The notes: generated from the sequence alone by a model not told the origin. A DNA stretch of 64,000 nt from Chamaecyparis obtusa (GCA_027943335.1 BSBK01006429.1:626001-690000); one strand, 5' to 3'. Numbered from the stretch's first letter, positions 12,544 through 25,186 are shown. Numbers and translations: made by a program.

Positions 12544-15500
12544 ATGGTTAGGGTTTCAGTGCGCATCGCAAAAATACCTCCATGAAGAGAACGTGGTGAA
12601 ATAGCTGGTGCTGTGACACCTGAGGTTAGAGAGGTGCGGAGACAAGTGCGAGCATTGCAAGAATAGATTCATAGAGGAATGAATCTTAATGTCAGAGATG
12701 AAAGCGAGGATGAAGCCGAAGAAGAATATCAAGAAGGAGAAGCTGAAATTGTGAACTAGGAGGAAGAAAGACTTTTTCGGGCAATTTTTAAGATTGAAAA
12801 AAGACCTAAGATTGAGGTTCCTACATTTTCTGAAAATATTAACCCAGAGAAATTGATCGACTAGATCAATGAATGTGAGGAATATTTTGAGTATGAAGAT
12901 GTTGAGGATCCTGATAGGGTCAAATTTGTGAAGGCCAGATTGAAAGGTCATGCCAAGATCTAGTGGCAAGAAATTCAGTTGGAGAGAAATAGAAGAGGGA
13001 AAGATAAAATCGCAAGATGGGATCAGATGGTGGATAAATTGAAGTGACAGTTCATTCCTGTTGATCATGAGCTTGACCTACTAAAGAAAATGCAAAGTTT
13101 GAAGCAAGGAGGAAGATCTGTTCAGGAGTATACAGAGGAGTTCTATCGACTCCTCATTAGAACAGGACATGCAGAAGCTAATAAGGAGAAAGTTGCCCGA
13201 TACCTTAATGGGTTAAGGCCAAGCATTCAGGAGGAGTTGAATCTCATTCGAATGAACAGTATTAATGAGGCATACCAGTTTGCCCTAAAAGTAGAGGAAA
13301 AACTGATCAAGAAGTTTGAGAGCAAACAAAATGGAAGACGTCATGGTGGAAGATCTGGCGGACGGTCATATGGTGGCCGAAATGAAGATCCGAGAAAAAA
13401 GGATGAGGCCAGTAGCAGTTAGAATCAGAGAGGAAATAATTTCAATCATTTCCAAGATCAGAGTAATAGAGATCAGAGAGGAAGAGGAAGAGGACAAGGA
13501 TCTGGAAGAGGAGGCTTCTGTGGAACATGTTTTCACTGTGGAGAAGAAGGTCATAGGGCATTTGAATGTCCTCAGTGCCAAGGCAGAACAGACAGGAGAA
13601 ATGAAGGCCAGGCTAGAGTTGCACATGTAGATGAAGATGCTAGATCATCAAATTTTGAAGATGTTGAAAGAGGAGAAATGCTAATTAATAGAAGAGTCTT
13701 GCTGAGTGGTGAGAACGAACCTGAACAAAGGAGGAGCCTGTTTCACACTCGATGCAAGTGTGAGGGTAAATGCTATGATGTGATTATCGATAGTGAAAGC
13801 ATTGACAATTTGGTGTCAGAAGAGATGGTGACAAAGTTGAAGCTCAAGAGACAGAAACACCCACATCCATATCGGATTGCTTGGGTGTAGGATGTCCACA
13901 ACATCATGGTCAGTGAACAGTGCCTGGTAAAGTTCAAGATCGGTGGGTACCAAGATGAGGTACTATGTGATATCATCTCTATGGATCATGTCATATGTTA
14001 TTGGGTAGACAGTGGCAGTTTGATAGATGTCTTGTGCATGATGGTCGTGCGAATACCTATTCCTTGACAAAGGATGGAGTGCAACATAAGCTAAAGCCAT
14101 TGAAGGAGACCCAAGAAAAGGTATGTGCTAATGCAAGATTAACATTTGTTAATGAAAGAAAATTCTTAGATAGTATGAGGCATGAGCATGTGTGTTTTGC
14201 TTTAATTTCAAAAGTTGGTAAAGAAGAAGTAGATGATGTACCTGTAGAGGTTGCAGATTTGTTGAATGAGTTTCAAGATATTATATCTGATAATGTACCT
14301 GATGGATTACCACCAGTAAGGAAGATCAGTCATCAGATGGATTTGATTCCAGGAGCGAGTTTGTCAAACAAGGTAGCACACAGAATGACACCAGTAGAAA
14401 GTGAAGAGTTGAACAGACAAGTACATGAGTTATTGCAGAAGGGGTTGATTCGAGAGAGTCTGAGTCCCTGTGCTATACCAGCGGTAGTAGCACCAAAGAA
14501 GAATGGAGAGTGGAGGATGTGTACAGATTCTAGAGCAATAAACAAGATCACAATCAAGTATAGGTTTCTATTGCCAGGAATGGATGATATTATGGATTGT
14601 TTGAGTGGAGCTGTGTATTTCTCAAAGATAGATCTGAAGAATGGATATCATCAGATACGGATCAGAGAAGGAGATGAATGGAAGACTACCTTCAAGACAA
14701 AGGAATGACTGTATGAGTGGTTAGTCATGCTTTTTGGGCTAACCAATGCACCGAGCACTTTCATGCGGCTCATGAATGAGGTTCTGAAAGAATTTTTGGG
14801 TAAGTTTGTCATTGTTTACCTAGATGATATTTTAATTTTTAGCAAGACATTAGAGGAACATATGATGCATATTCGTATGGTGTTTAAGAAATTGAGAGAT
14901 GATAAATTATTGATTAATTTGAAGAAGTGCAGTTTTGTGAAGAAAGAGTTAGTGTATTTGGGATTTATAATTTTAGTAGAAGGTCTAAAAATGGACCCAG
15001 AGAAGGTACAGGCTATCCTTGAATGGCCTACTCCAAGGAGTGCTACTGAGGTAAGATTTTTTCATGGTTTGGCTAGCTTTTACAGAAAGTTTATCAGAAA
15101 TTTTAGCAGTATTTGTTGACACTTGACTGAAATAATGAGAGGGGATAGAAAAGAGTTTAGGTGGACTAATGGGGTAGAAAAGAGTTTTCTATTGTTGAAG
15201 CAAGAAGTTATACAACAACCTATTTTAGCACTTCCAGATTTTAATAAGGTGTTTCAAGTAGATTGTGATGCTAGTGGTACTGCAATAGGAGCTGTTATGA
15301 GCCAAGAAGGTAAACCTGTTGCTTATTTCAGTGAGAAGTTAAATGATGCCAAGAGAAAATATTCTCTCTATGATCAGGAATTTTATGCTATAGTTCAGGC
15401 ATTAAAGAAGTGCAGACATTATCTACTTCCTAACGAGTTTGTTTTGTATACTGATCATCAAGCTTTGCAATATTTGAATAGTCAAGGAAAGTTGAATCAG

Positions 15501-17081
15501 AGGCATTTGAAATGGGTTGAGTTTTTGCAGAGTTATACATTTGTTTTGAAACACAGAAGTGGAAAGTCTAACAGGGTTGCAAATGCTCTTAGCAGAAGGC
15601 AACTATTGCTGACAGAGATGCAGATTGAGGTGGTTGGGTTCAAGGAACTCAAGAATTTATATCCAGAGGATCCTAATTTTGGTGAAGCTTGGAAAGCTTG
15701 TACATAACCTGTTACTCTAGACAAGACGAAATGGTTGGATTTCATCATCTAGGATGATATGCTATTTAGAGGTAGTTAGTTGTGCATTCCATGAAGTTCT
15801 ATGAGGGAGAATCTCATCAAGGAGAAGCATAGTGGAGGATTGGTGGGACATTTTGGTCCTAATAAAACCCTTGCTTTGGTTAGTGAAAATTATTATTGGC
15901 CACAATTGGAGCAAGATGTGAAGAAGTTTGTACAGAGTTGTAGAGTATGTCAAATGGCGAAAGGAGTGAAGTAGAATACGGGGTTGTATCAGCCATTGCC
16001 TATACCAGAGAAGCCTTGGGAGGATATCAGTATGGACTTTGTTCTTGGTTTGCTGAGGACACCACGGGGACATGATTCAATTTTTGTGGTGGTTGATAGA
16101 TTTTTGAAGATGGCACATTTCATTCCCTGCAAGAAGAGTAATGATGCTATTCATGTAGCAGAATTGTTTTTCAGAGAAGTAGTGAGACTACATGGTTTGC
16201 CAAAGACCATAGTTTTAGATAGAGACACTAAATTTGTTGGATATTTCTAACGTACATTATGGAAGAAGTTGAAGATAGATTTGAAGTTCAGTTTATCACA
16301 TCATCCACAGATTGATGGACAAACAGAGGTGGTAAATAGAAGTCTGAGAAATTTGCTGAGATGTTTGGTTGGAGATAAGCCAACAGGATGGGATTTGATT
16401 TTAGCATAGGCATAATTTGCATACAATAATTCTGTCAATAGGAGCACTGGTAAATCACCATTCTAGATTGTATATGGAAGTAGTCCAAGAAATGCATCTG
16501 AGTTGAGAAAGATAGATAAAGGAGAAATAAGTAGTGCTGAAGCTGAAGATTTTGCAGAACACTTGAATAACATCCATGAGGAGGTGAGGAAGCATATTAC
16601 AAAGATGAATGCATAGTATAAGGCTAAGGTAAATGAGAAAAGGAGGCATAAAGAATTTTATGTTGGCGATGAAGTCATGGTTCATTTGCAGAAAGAGTGA
16701 TTTTCGGTTGGTACATATAACAAGCTGAAAATGAAAAAGTTTGGACCATGTAAGATATTGAAGAAGCATGATTTAGGAAATGCATATGAGGTAGAATTGC
16801 CTAGTGAGCTGAATATTTCACCAGTGTTTAACATTTCAGATTTAATAGAGTATCATGAAGGAGGTGTTGAAGATGAGGTTGCAGCAGCACAGTGGAGTAT
16901 TCCAGCAACCAGTTCAGATATCAAGGAGATTGAAGACATACTAGATAGTTGTGTTGGCAGAAGCACAAGGAACAGGACATATGAAGAGTATTTGGTCAAA
17001 TGGAAAGGATGACCTATTAAAGATTCATCATGGCTAACAAAGGAGGAGGTTAACCATCTTGGTTTTCCTCTGCACACCTGA
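12544..17081 (+). pseudogene. Gypsy unit 2 gag-pol with chromodomain
   Basis: Same architecture as unit 1, ATG 12544 to TGA 17079. It alone keeps a complete zinc knuckle (CFHCGEEGHRAFEC, near 13528-13569), but its protease active site reads DSE instead of DSG (near 13789). One base is missing near 13987 (atggatcatg against atggatgcatg in unit 1), shifting the frame between protease and RT; downstream coding stays in the new frame. YLDD is at 14817-14828. Open stretches remain at 13995-14708 (RT start, 237 codons), 14727-15119 and 15123-15707 (RNase H). The chromodomain lies near 16930-17050, cut by a TGA that unit 1 shares. Non-functional. Confidence 0.94.
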
Positions 17082-17119
17082 GTCATGATAGGGTCACTTC
17101 TCAAATTACCCTAGGTGTC

Positions 17120-17971
17120 TGATGCAGGAGCATCCTGGGTGTAAGGGCAATCTTGCATCACCCAAAAATATTTTTATTTTTGTATTCAATAAGGGCTATC
17201 TTGTGCAGAGTTGCTATTTATGGAAACTTGCTATTTTTAGTAAGTTGGTCTTACGATCTTAGAATGTTCCAATTTTACATGTGGAGGTTCATCTCAGTCA
17301 TATCAGCCTGCCAGCAAAGTTTCATGGCTAGATCAAGTCTAGTTTTGAAAATATTGAACATTTTTGGTATTGACAGTAGGGTACAGAAACTTCAAACTCA
17401 GTTTTGAAGGCTTTAGAGGCCTTGGATGAGGTTGAAAACTTGTTTGACAAGCACTTTGAGTTGGTCAAGCATGTAGAGTGCTTCGTGGCATTTCCAGAAT
17501 GGGGTTATAATAGCCAATCGGGTCAATGGGTGATGACTTATAGTCTTTAGAAGTTGGGTCACCTGAAATGGAAAAAAATAATTTTTCTTAAAAATTTTTG
17601 TTTGGGTTTTAAAACTCATTTTGAGCTGACTTTGATGTAACAAATTGTAAAATAAAATAATTCTAAGTTTGGTCGGCCCTAAGGGCTAAATTTCTAGAAC
17701 CTTCTCAGGCGGTGGAAATTGCCTATATAAAAAAGGCTCGTAGTGTTGTCCAGGGCAGTTCTGGTAGTAGATCTGGGTATTGATTCGAGGCTTTGTCCTA
17801 CAAAATATTGTGAGGGAATGCTTATGTTGCTTACATATTGTAATTCTAAAAGTTTGTAATTCCACATTTGTGGAGATAATAAGAAGCCAATTTTCTGTTC
17901 TTGCATATTATTGTTGTTGTTTCTCTATTTCTGTTATGTGTTTGTGGTATTAAGGGGAGCACCCTTCATCA
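17120..17971 (+). repeat. Gypsy LTR3, shared by units 2 and 3
   Basis: 852 bp, TGATG to CATCA, between the end of unit 2 and the primer site of unit 3. The LTR ORF is interrupted here by a TAG near 17548. Confidence 0.95.
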
Positions 17972-18042
17972 AGTGGTATTAGAGCAGGAGTTCTTGAGTG
18001 TGTAAATAGATCACCGACTGTGAGGCAGTTTGCACCAGGACC

Positions 18043-21000
18043 ATGATTAGGGTTTCAGCGCGCATCACGAAAATACCTTCACGAAGAAAATGTGGTGGAA
18101 GAGCTGGTGCTGTGACACGTGAGGTTAGAGAGCTGCAGAGACAAGTGCGAGCATTGCAAGAATAGATTCATAGAGGAATGAATCTTAATGTCAGAGATGA
18201 AAGCAAGGATGAAGCCGAAGAAGAATATCACGAAGGAGAAGCTAAAATTGTGAACTAGGAGGAAGAAAGACTTTTTTGGGCAATTTCCAAGATTGGGAAA
18301 AGACCTAAGATTGAGGTTGCTACATTTTCTGAAAATCTTAACCCAGAGGAATTGATCAAGATCAATGAATGTGAGGAATATTTTGAGTATGAAGATGTTG
18401 AGGATCCTGATAGGGTCAAATTTGCGAAGGCCAGATTGAAAGGTCATGCCAAGATCTGGTGGCAAGAAATTCAGTTGGAGAGAAATAGAAGAGGGAAAGA
18501 TAAAATCACAAGACGGGATCAGATGGTGGATAAATTGAAGTGACAGTTCATTCCTATTGATTATGAGCTTGACCTACTAAAAAAATGCAAAGTTTGAAGC
18601 AAGCAGGAAGATCTGTTTAGGAGTATACAAAGGACTTCTATCGACTCCTCATCAGAACAGGCCATGCAGAAGCTGATAAGGAGAAAGTTTCCCGATACCT
18701 TAATGGGTTAAGGCCAAGCATTTAGGAGGAGTTGAATCTAGTTCAAATGAACAGTATAGAGGAGGCATACCAGTTTGCCCTAAAAGTAGAAGAAAATCTG
18801 AACAAGAAGTTTGAGAGCAGACAAAATGGAAGAGGTCATGGTGGAAGATCTGGCAGACGGTCATATGGTGGCCGAAATGAAGATCCAAAAAAGAAGGTTG
18901 AGGCTAGTAGTAGTCATAATTAGAGAGGAAATAATTCCAATCATTTTCAAGATCAGAGTAATAGAGATCAGAGAGGAAGAGGAAGAGGACAAGGATCTGG
19001 AAGAGGAGGCTTCTGTGAAACATGTTTTCACTATGGAGAAGAAGGTCATAGGGCATTTGAATGTCCTCAGTGCCAAAGTAGAACAGACAGGAGAAATGAA
19101 GGCCAGGCCAGAGTTGCACATGTAGATGAAGATGCTAGATCATCAAATTTTGAAGATGCTGAAAGAGGAGAAACGCTAATTAACAGAAGAGTCTTGCTAA
19201 GTGGTGAGAACGAACCTGAACAAAGGAGGAGCCTATTTCGCACTTGATGCAAGTGTGAAGGTAAATGCTGTGATGTGATTATCGATAGTGGAAGCATTGA
19301 CAATTTGATGTCAGAAGAGATGGTGACAAAGTTGAAGCTCAAGAGATAGAAACACCCACATCCATATCGGATTGCCTGGGTGCAGGATGACCACAAGGTC
19401 ATGGTCAGTGAACAGTGCCTGGTAAAGTTCAAGATCGACAGGTACCAAGATGAGGTACTATGTGATATCATCTCTATGGATGCATGTCATATGTTATTAG
19501 GTAGACCATGGCAGTTTGACAGATGTGATGTACACGATGGTCGTGCAAATACCTATTCCCTAACAAAGGATGAAGTGCGACATAAGCTAAAGTCATTGAA
19601 GGAGACCGAAGAAAAGGTATGTGGTAATGCAAGAATAACATTTGTTGATGGAAGAAAATTTTTAGATGGTATGAGGCATGAGCATGTGTGTTTTTCTTTA
19701 ATTACAAAAGTTGGTCAAGAAGAAGTAGAGGATGTACTTGTAGAGGTTGCATATTTGTTGAATGAGTTTCAGGATATTGTATCTGATAATGTACCTGATG
19801 GATTACCACCGGTAAGGAAGATTAGTCATCAGATGGATTTGATTCTAGGAGCCAGTTTGGCAAACAAGGTAGCACACAGAATGACACCAGCAGAAAGTAA
19901 AGAGTTGAATAGACAAGTACACAAGTTATTGCAGAAGGGGTTGATTCGAGAGAGTCCGAGTCCCTGTGCTGTACCAGTAGTATTAGCACCAAAGAAGAAT
20001 GGAGGGTGCATGATGTGTATGGATTCTATAGCAATAAACAAGATCACAATCAAGTATAGGTTTCCATTGCCACGAATGGATGATATTATGGATTGTTTGA
20101 GTGGAGCTGTGTATTTCTCAAAGATAGATCTGAAGAGTGGATATCACCAGATTCAGATCAAAGAAGGAGATGAATGGAAGACTACCTTCAAGACAAAGAG
20201 AGGACTATATGAGTGGTTAGTCATGCCTTTTGGGCTAACCAATGCACTGAGCACTTTCATGCGGCTCATGAACGAGGTTCTGAAAGAGTTTTTGGGTAAG
20301 TTTGTCATTGTTTACCTAGATGATATTTTGATTTTTAGCAAGACATTAGAGGAACATATGATGCATATTCGTATGGTGTTTAAGAAATTGAGAGATGAGA
20401 AATTGTTGATTAATTTGAAGATGTGCAGTTTTGTGAAGAAAGAGTTAGTGTATTTGAGATTTGTAATTTCAGCAGAAGGTCTAAAAATGGACCTAGAGAA
20501 GGTACAGGCTATCCTTGAATGGCTTACTCTAATGAGTGCTACTGAAGTAAGATCTTTTCATGGTTTGGCTAGATTTTATAGAAAGTGTATCAAAAATTTT
20601 AGCAGTATTTGTGGACTCTTGACTGAAACAATGAGAGGGGATAGAAAGGAGTTTGTTTTGTATACTGATCATCAAGCTTTGCAATATTTGAATAGTCAAA
20701 GAAAGTTGAATCAGAGGCATTTGAAATGGGTTGAGTTTTTGCAGAGTTATACATTTGTTTTGAAACACAGAAGTGGAAAGTCTAACAGGGTTGTAGATGC
20801 TCTTAGCAGAAGGCAACTATTGCTGACAGAGATGCAGATTGAGGTGGTTGGGTTCAAGGAACTCAAGAATTTGTATTCAGAGGATCCTGATTTTGGTGAA
20901 GCTTGGAAAGCTTGTAACAAACCTGTTACTCTAGACAGGTTGAAATGGTTGGATTTCATCATCTAGGATGATATGCGATTCAGAGGGAGTCAGTTGTGCA

Positions 21001-22295
21001 TTCCATGAAGTTCTATGGGGGAGAATCTCATCCAGGAGAAGCATAGTGGAGGATTGGCAGGACATTTTGGTCATGATAAAAACCTTGCTTTGGTTAGTGA
21101 AAATTATTATTGGCCACAATTGTAGCAAGATGTGAAGAAGTTTGTATAGAGTTGCAAAGTATGTCAGATGGTGAAAGGAGTGAAGTAGAATATGGGGTTG
21201 TATCAGCCATTGCCTATACAAGAGAAGCCTTGGGAGGATATCAGTATGGACTTTGTTCTTAGTTTACCGAGGACACAATGGGGACATGATTTAATTTTTG
21301 TGGTGGTTGACAGATTTTCGAAGATGGCACATTTCATTCCTTACAAGAAGAGTAATGATGTTGTTCATGTAGTAGAATTGTTTTTCAGAGAAGTAGTGAG
21401 ACTACATGGTTTGCCAAAGACCATAGTTTCAGATAAAGACATTAAATTTGTTGGATATTTCTGGCGTACATTGTGGAAGAAGTTGAAGATAGATTTGAAG
21501 TTCAGTTCATCACATCATCCACAGACTGATGGACAGACAAAGGTGGTGAATAGAAGTTTGGAAAATTTGCTGAGATGTTTGGTTGGAGATAAGCCAATAG
21601 GATGGGATTTGATTTTACCATAGGCAAAATTTGCATACAATAATTCTGTCAATAGGAGCACTAGTAAATTACCATTCCAGATTGTATATGGAAGTACTCC
21701 AAGAAATGCATCCGAGTTGAGAAAGATAGATAAAGGAGAAATAAGTAGTGCTGAAGCTGAGGATTTTGCAGAACACTTGAAGAACATCCATGAGGAGGTG
21801 AGGAAGCATATTACCAAGATGAATGTGCAGTATAAGGCTAAGGTAGATGAGAAAATGAGGCATAAGGAATTTTAGGTTGGCAATGAAGTCATGGTTCATT
21901 TGCGGAAGGAGCGATTTTTGGTTTGTACATATAACAAGCTAAAAATGAAAAATTTTGGACCATGTCAAATATTGAAGAAGCATGATTCAAGAAATGCATA
22001 TGAGGTAGAATTGCCTAGTGAGCTGAATATTTCACCAGTGTTTAACATTTCAGATTTGACAGAGTATCATGAAGGAGGTGTTGAAGATGAGGTTGCAGTA
22101 GCACAGTGGAGTATTCCAGCAACCAGTTCAGATATCAAGGAGATTGAAGACATACTGGACAGTCGTGTTGGTAGAAGCACAAGGAACAGGACATATGAAG
22201 AGTATTTGGTCAAATGGAAAGGATCACCTATTGAAGATTCATCATGGCTAATAAAGGAGGAGGTTAACTGTCTTGGTTTTCCTCTACACACCTGA
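18043..22295 (+). pseudogene. Gypsy unit 3 gag-pol with an RNase H deletion
   Basis: Same architecture, ATG 18043 to TGA 22293. There is a 3-bp loss near 18358 and a one-base loss in an A-run near 18583. The stretch 19380-20966 is open for 528 codons across the protease end and RT (YLDD 20313-20324). Just after GDRKEF (near 20640-20655) about 282 bp present in units 1 and 2 are missing in frame, removing the first half of RNase H including the DCDASG catalytic aspartate. The repeat gagttt sits at both ends of the missing piece in the other units. The chromodomain frame is open from 21891 to 22295 and carries YLVKWKGSPIEDSSW, the best preserved of the three. The zinc knuckle has the same Cys-to-Tyr change as unit 1. 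Confidence 0.94.
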
Positions 22296-22333
22296 GTCGT
22301 GACAGGGTCACTTCTCAAATTACCCCAGGTGTC

Positions 22334-23183
22334 TGATGCAGGAGCATCCTGGGTGTAAGGGCAATCTTGCATCACCCAAAAATATTTCTATTTTTGTATT
22401 CAATAAGGGCTATCTTGTGCAGAGTTGCTATTTATGGAAACTTGCTATTTTTAGTAAGTTGGTCTTACGATCTCAGAATGTTCTAATTTTACATGTGGAG
22501 GTTCATCTCAGTCATATCAGCCTACTAGTAAAGTTTCATGGCTAGATCAGGTCTAGTTTTGAAGATATTGAAGATTTTTTGTATTGGCAGTAGGGTACAG
22601 AAACTTTGAACTCAGTTTTGAAGGCTTTAGAGGCCCTGAATAAGGTTGAAAATTTGGGTGATGGGCACTTTGTGTTGGTCAAGCCTGTAGAGCGCTTCGT
22701 GGCATTTCCAGAATGGGGTTATAATAGCCAATCAGGTCAACGGGTGATGACTTATGGTCTTCGGAAGTTGGGTCACCTGAAATGGCAGAAAATAATTTTT
22801 CTTCAAAATTTCTGTTTGGGTTTCAAAACTTATTTTGAGCCGACTTTGATGTAATAAATTGTAAAATAAAATAATTTTAAGTTTGGTCAGCCCTAAGGGC
22901 TAAATTTCTAGAACCTTCTCAGGCGGTGGAAATTGCCTATATAAAGAAGGCCCGTAGTGTTGTCTAGGATAGTTCTGGTAGTAGATCTGGGTATTGATTC
23001 GGTGCTTTGTCCTACAGAATATCGTAAGGGAATGCCCATGTGGCTTACATATTGTAATTCTGAAAGTTTGTAATTTCACATTTGTGGAGATAATAAGAAG
23101 CCAATTTTCTGTTCTTGCATATTATTGTTGTTGTTTCTCTATTTTTGTTGTGTTTGTGGTATTAAGGGGAGCACCCTTCATCA
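22334..23183 (+). repeat. Gypsy LTR4, right end of the array
   Basis: 850 bp, TGATG to CATCA. It is followed by tgcat (23184-23188), the partner of tgcac at 6116-6120, after which Copia B integrase resumes. It contains the 82-codon LTR ORF (22606-22854). Confidence 0.95.
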
Positions 23184-23188
23184 TGCAT
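23184..23188. repeat. Target-site duplication of the gypsy array, right copy (tgcat)
   Basis: Partner of 6116-6120, one mismatch. Confidence 0.8.
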
Positions 23189-25129
23189 GCTATATCAAGG
23201 ATGATCCTATAACTTCTCTCTGCAATTCCATTCTGTTGAGGGGTTCTAGGTGCACTTAACTGTATCTTTATGCCATGTTCTTTGTAGTACTCATAGAATC
23301 TATCAGAGGTGAATTCTCCTCCTCTATCTAATCTCAAACATTTTATCTTTAGTCCAGATTCATTCTCAACCTTAGCTTTGAATATTTTGCACTTCTCAAA
23401 TGTTTCTAACTTGTCTTTCAAGAACACAACCCACACCATTATAGTATAATCATCAACAAACAAAATGAAATACCTTTCACCATAGTATGATCTTGTTTGA
23501 GTTGGACCACATAGGTCTATATGAATCAGATCTAACTTGTTCTTTGCTAAATTCTACTTGCTCCTGTATGAATTTCTCACATGCTTTCCCATTACACATT
23601 CCCTACATATAGTATCAACTAGCTTTGCTATGCTAGGTAGATCTCTTACTGCCTTTACATTTCTTATCTTTATTATGTTATCAAAATTGATATGACATAG
23701 TCTTTTATGCCACAACCAACTATCATCAACTTTAGCAACAAAATAACTTGCTTCCAAATTGTGTTGAAAAACATTACCTCATCTTTGAGCCTGATGCAAT
23801 CATGACACCATCTTTTTTGTTAATGATGCATTTGCAATCTTTGAACTCTGACTGATAGCCTTTTCCAAGTAACTGTCCAACACTGAGAAGGTTATGTTTC
23901 AAACCATTAACATAAAGAACATCATCAGTGCTACTCTTTCCATCCAAGGTGATGGCTCCTCTACCAACTATTGGTTTAGGAGTGTTGTCTCCAAATTTGA
24001 CCATACCTCCATTGTATTTGTCCAAATGAAAAAACCTTCCTTTATAACCTATCATGTGATGTGAACAACCACTGTCTGTAATCTAGTATGTCCTTATGTC
24101 AGCTTGTGAAATCATTGCAAGCTCTTGATTCTCTTTCTTATCTTCATGAGCTATCTTATTATTCATTTTGTCTATAATAGCAATGAATCCAATTTATTCT
24201 TGACCAGATTCTTCATCTGAAACTCCATCTCTGGCATAGTAGCATTGCTTAGAATACTTAGGCTTGTAATCCTTTTTGAACTTTCTAGCTCTTGTAGGAA
24301 ACTTAGATGCAAAGTGACCAATCTTATTACACAAAAAGAACTTAAATGGTAATTGAACTTCATATTTTCCTTTCCATTTCTTTTCTCTTTTGGCAATCAT
24401 AGCAATAAAATAATCTAATATTTTCTCTTCATCATCATCATCAAAATTACCAGAAGTGTTTGCAGATTTCTTACCATGAACTGTTGCTTTGAAGGCTATT
24501 TCACTCTTTGGTTCTATCTTCAATCTTGAAATCTCAAAAGCTAAGATTTTTCTGATCAAAGTCTCTCTCTATAAATTAGATGTAAGCTACATGGTCTCAT
24601 CAAGGATGTTGATCTTGCTTTCATATTCAGGAGTAAGAGTATTCATTAACTTGTCCATGATGTCCTCCTCTGAAATCTCTCCACCATTGTTTCTGATTCT
24701 AGCAATTGCTTCATTTATCCTTTGATTGTAAGCTCTAATTTTTTCTTCAGGAAGCATCTCTAATGCATTGTATCCTTTCTTCCATGTCTTTCTGTGCGCA
24801 TCCTTTTCTTGTTTGTCTCCTTCAAATATGTCTTCTAGTTGCTTCCATATTTTGTGGGCTGTATCCATCTTTTTTATTTCTAAAAATTCACCATTAGATA
24901 GGGTGCTGATAAGGGATTCTTTAGCAATAGCATTCTGATGAAACAATTCCTTTTTCCTATTAGTAGCATCTTCTTGTTCAAGGTCTTCAAGGGTAGGTAT
25001 CTTGGCTGCTTTGATAGTCACATCAAAAACTTCAAAACCAATGCACTACAAATGGGTCACCATCTTGTTCTTCCAGTCAAGATAATTCTCTCCATCAAAC
25101 TTAGGACTTTCTTTCCTAAAGTACGCCAT
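23184..25129 (-). pseudogene. Copia B gag, protease and integrase (upstream part)
   Basis: Starts at the minus-strand ATG 25129-25127 (MAYFRKESPKFDG), the usual copia gag opening, followed by a TAG after about 27 codons. Then come the gag helical region (ATNRKKELFHQN; IWKQLEDIFEG, near 24820-24980) and a zinc-knuckle remnant near 24300-24340 (CNKIGHFASKF) that has lost its first and last Cys. The protease active site DSGCSHHM is intact near 24057-24082. The GAG-pre-integrase H-H-C-C finger follows (WHKRLCH, CRECVMGKH, 23554-23757), then the integrase core (FVDDY, DRGGEF, TPQQNGIAER, 23184-23463). The gypsy array interrupts the core at 23183. Stops and frame changes occur near 24090, 24190, 24570 and 25047. 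Confidence 0.92.
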
Positions 25130-25170
25130 CTGATCAACCTCAAGCTATTAAACTTTCTCTCTGAGGAACT

Positions 25171-25186
25171 TGGCTCTAATACCAAT
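25171..25186 (-). other. Copia B primer-binding site (tRNA-Met)
   Basis: Minus strand reads TTGGTATTAGAGCC directly inside the 5' LTR. The initiator tRNA-Met match is TGGTATCAGAGC, with one C-to-T change. Confidence 0.85.

Larger units (their letters stand above)
6121..23183 (+). mobile_element. Ty3/gypsy chromovirus, tandem array of three units sharing four LTRs
   Basis: Structure is LTR1 (6121-6972), unit 1, LTR2 (11621-12472), unit 2, LTR3 (17120-17971), unit 3, LTR4 (22334-23183). Each LTR is 850-852 bp and runs TGATG to CATCA. Each internal region starts with a tRNA-Met primer site and encodes one long gag-pol frame with domain order GAG-PR-RT-RH-INT-chromodomain. Internal lengths are 4648, 4647 and 4362 bp. 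Only the outermost ends carry a target duplication; at the inner LTRs the flanks are the neighbouring units, so LTR2 and LTR3 are shared. Outer LTRs differ by about 7 percent over the first ~315 bases by eye. Confidence 0.95.

Noticed and set aside
8834..20053. A 74-codon antisense ORF recurring in each gypsy unit (8834-9058, 14333-14557, 19829-20053)
   Set aside because: It lies opposite conserved RT sequence, and its repetition follows from unit similarity. No independent evidence of coding.
6121..23183. Assembly artefact as the explanation of the three gypsy units
   Set aside because: The units differ from one another by many substitutions, a private frameshift in unit 2 and a private deletion in unit 3, so they are not one sequence assembled three times. 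Long reads would still be needed to confirm order.
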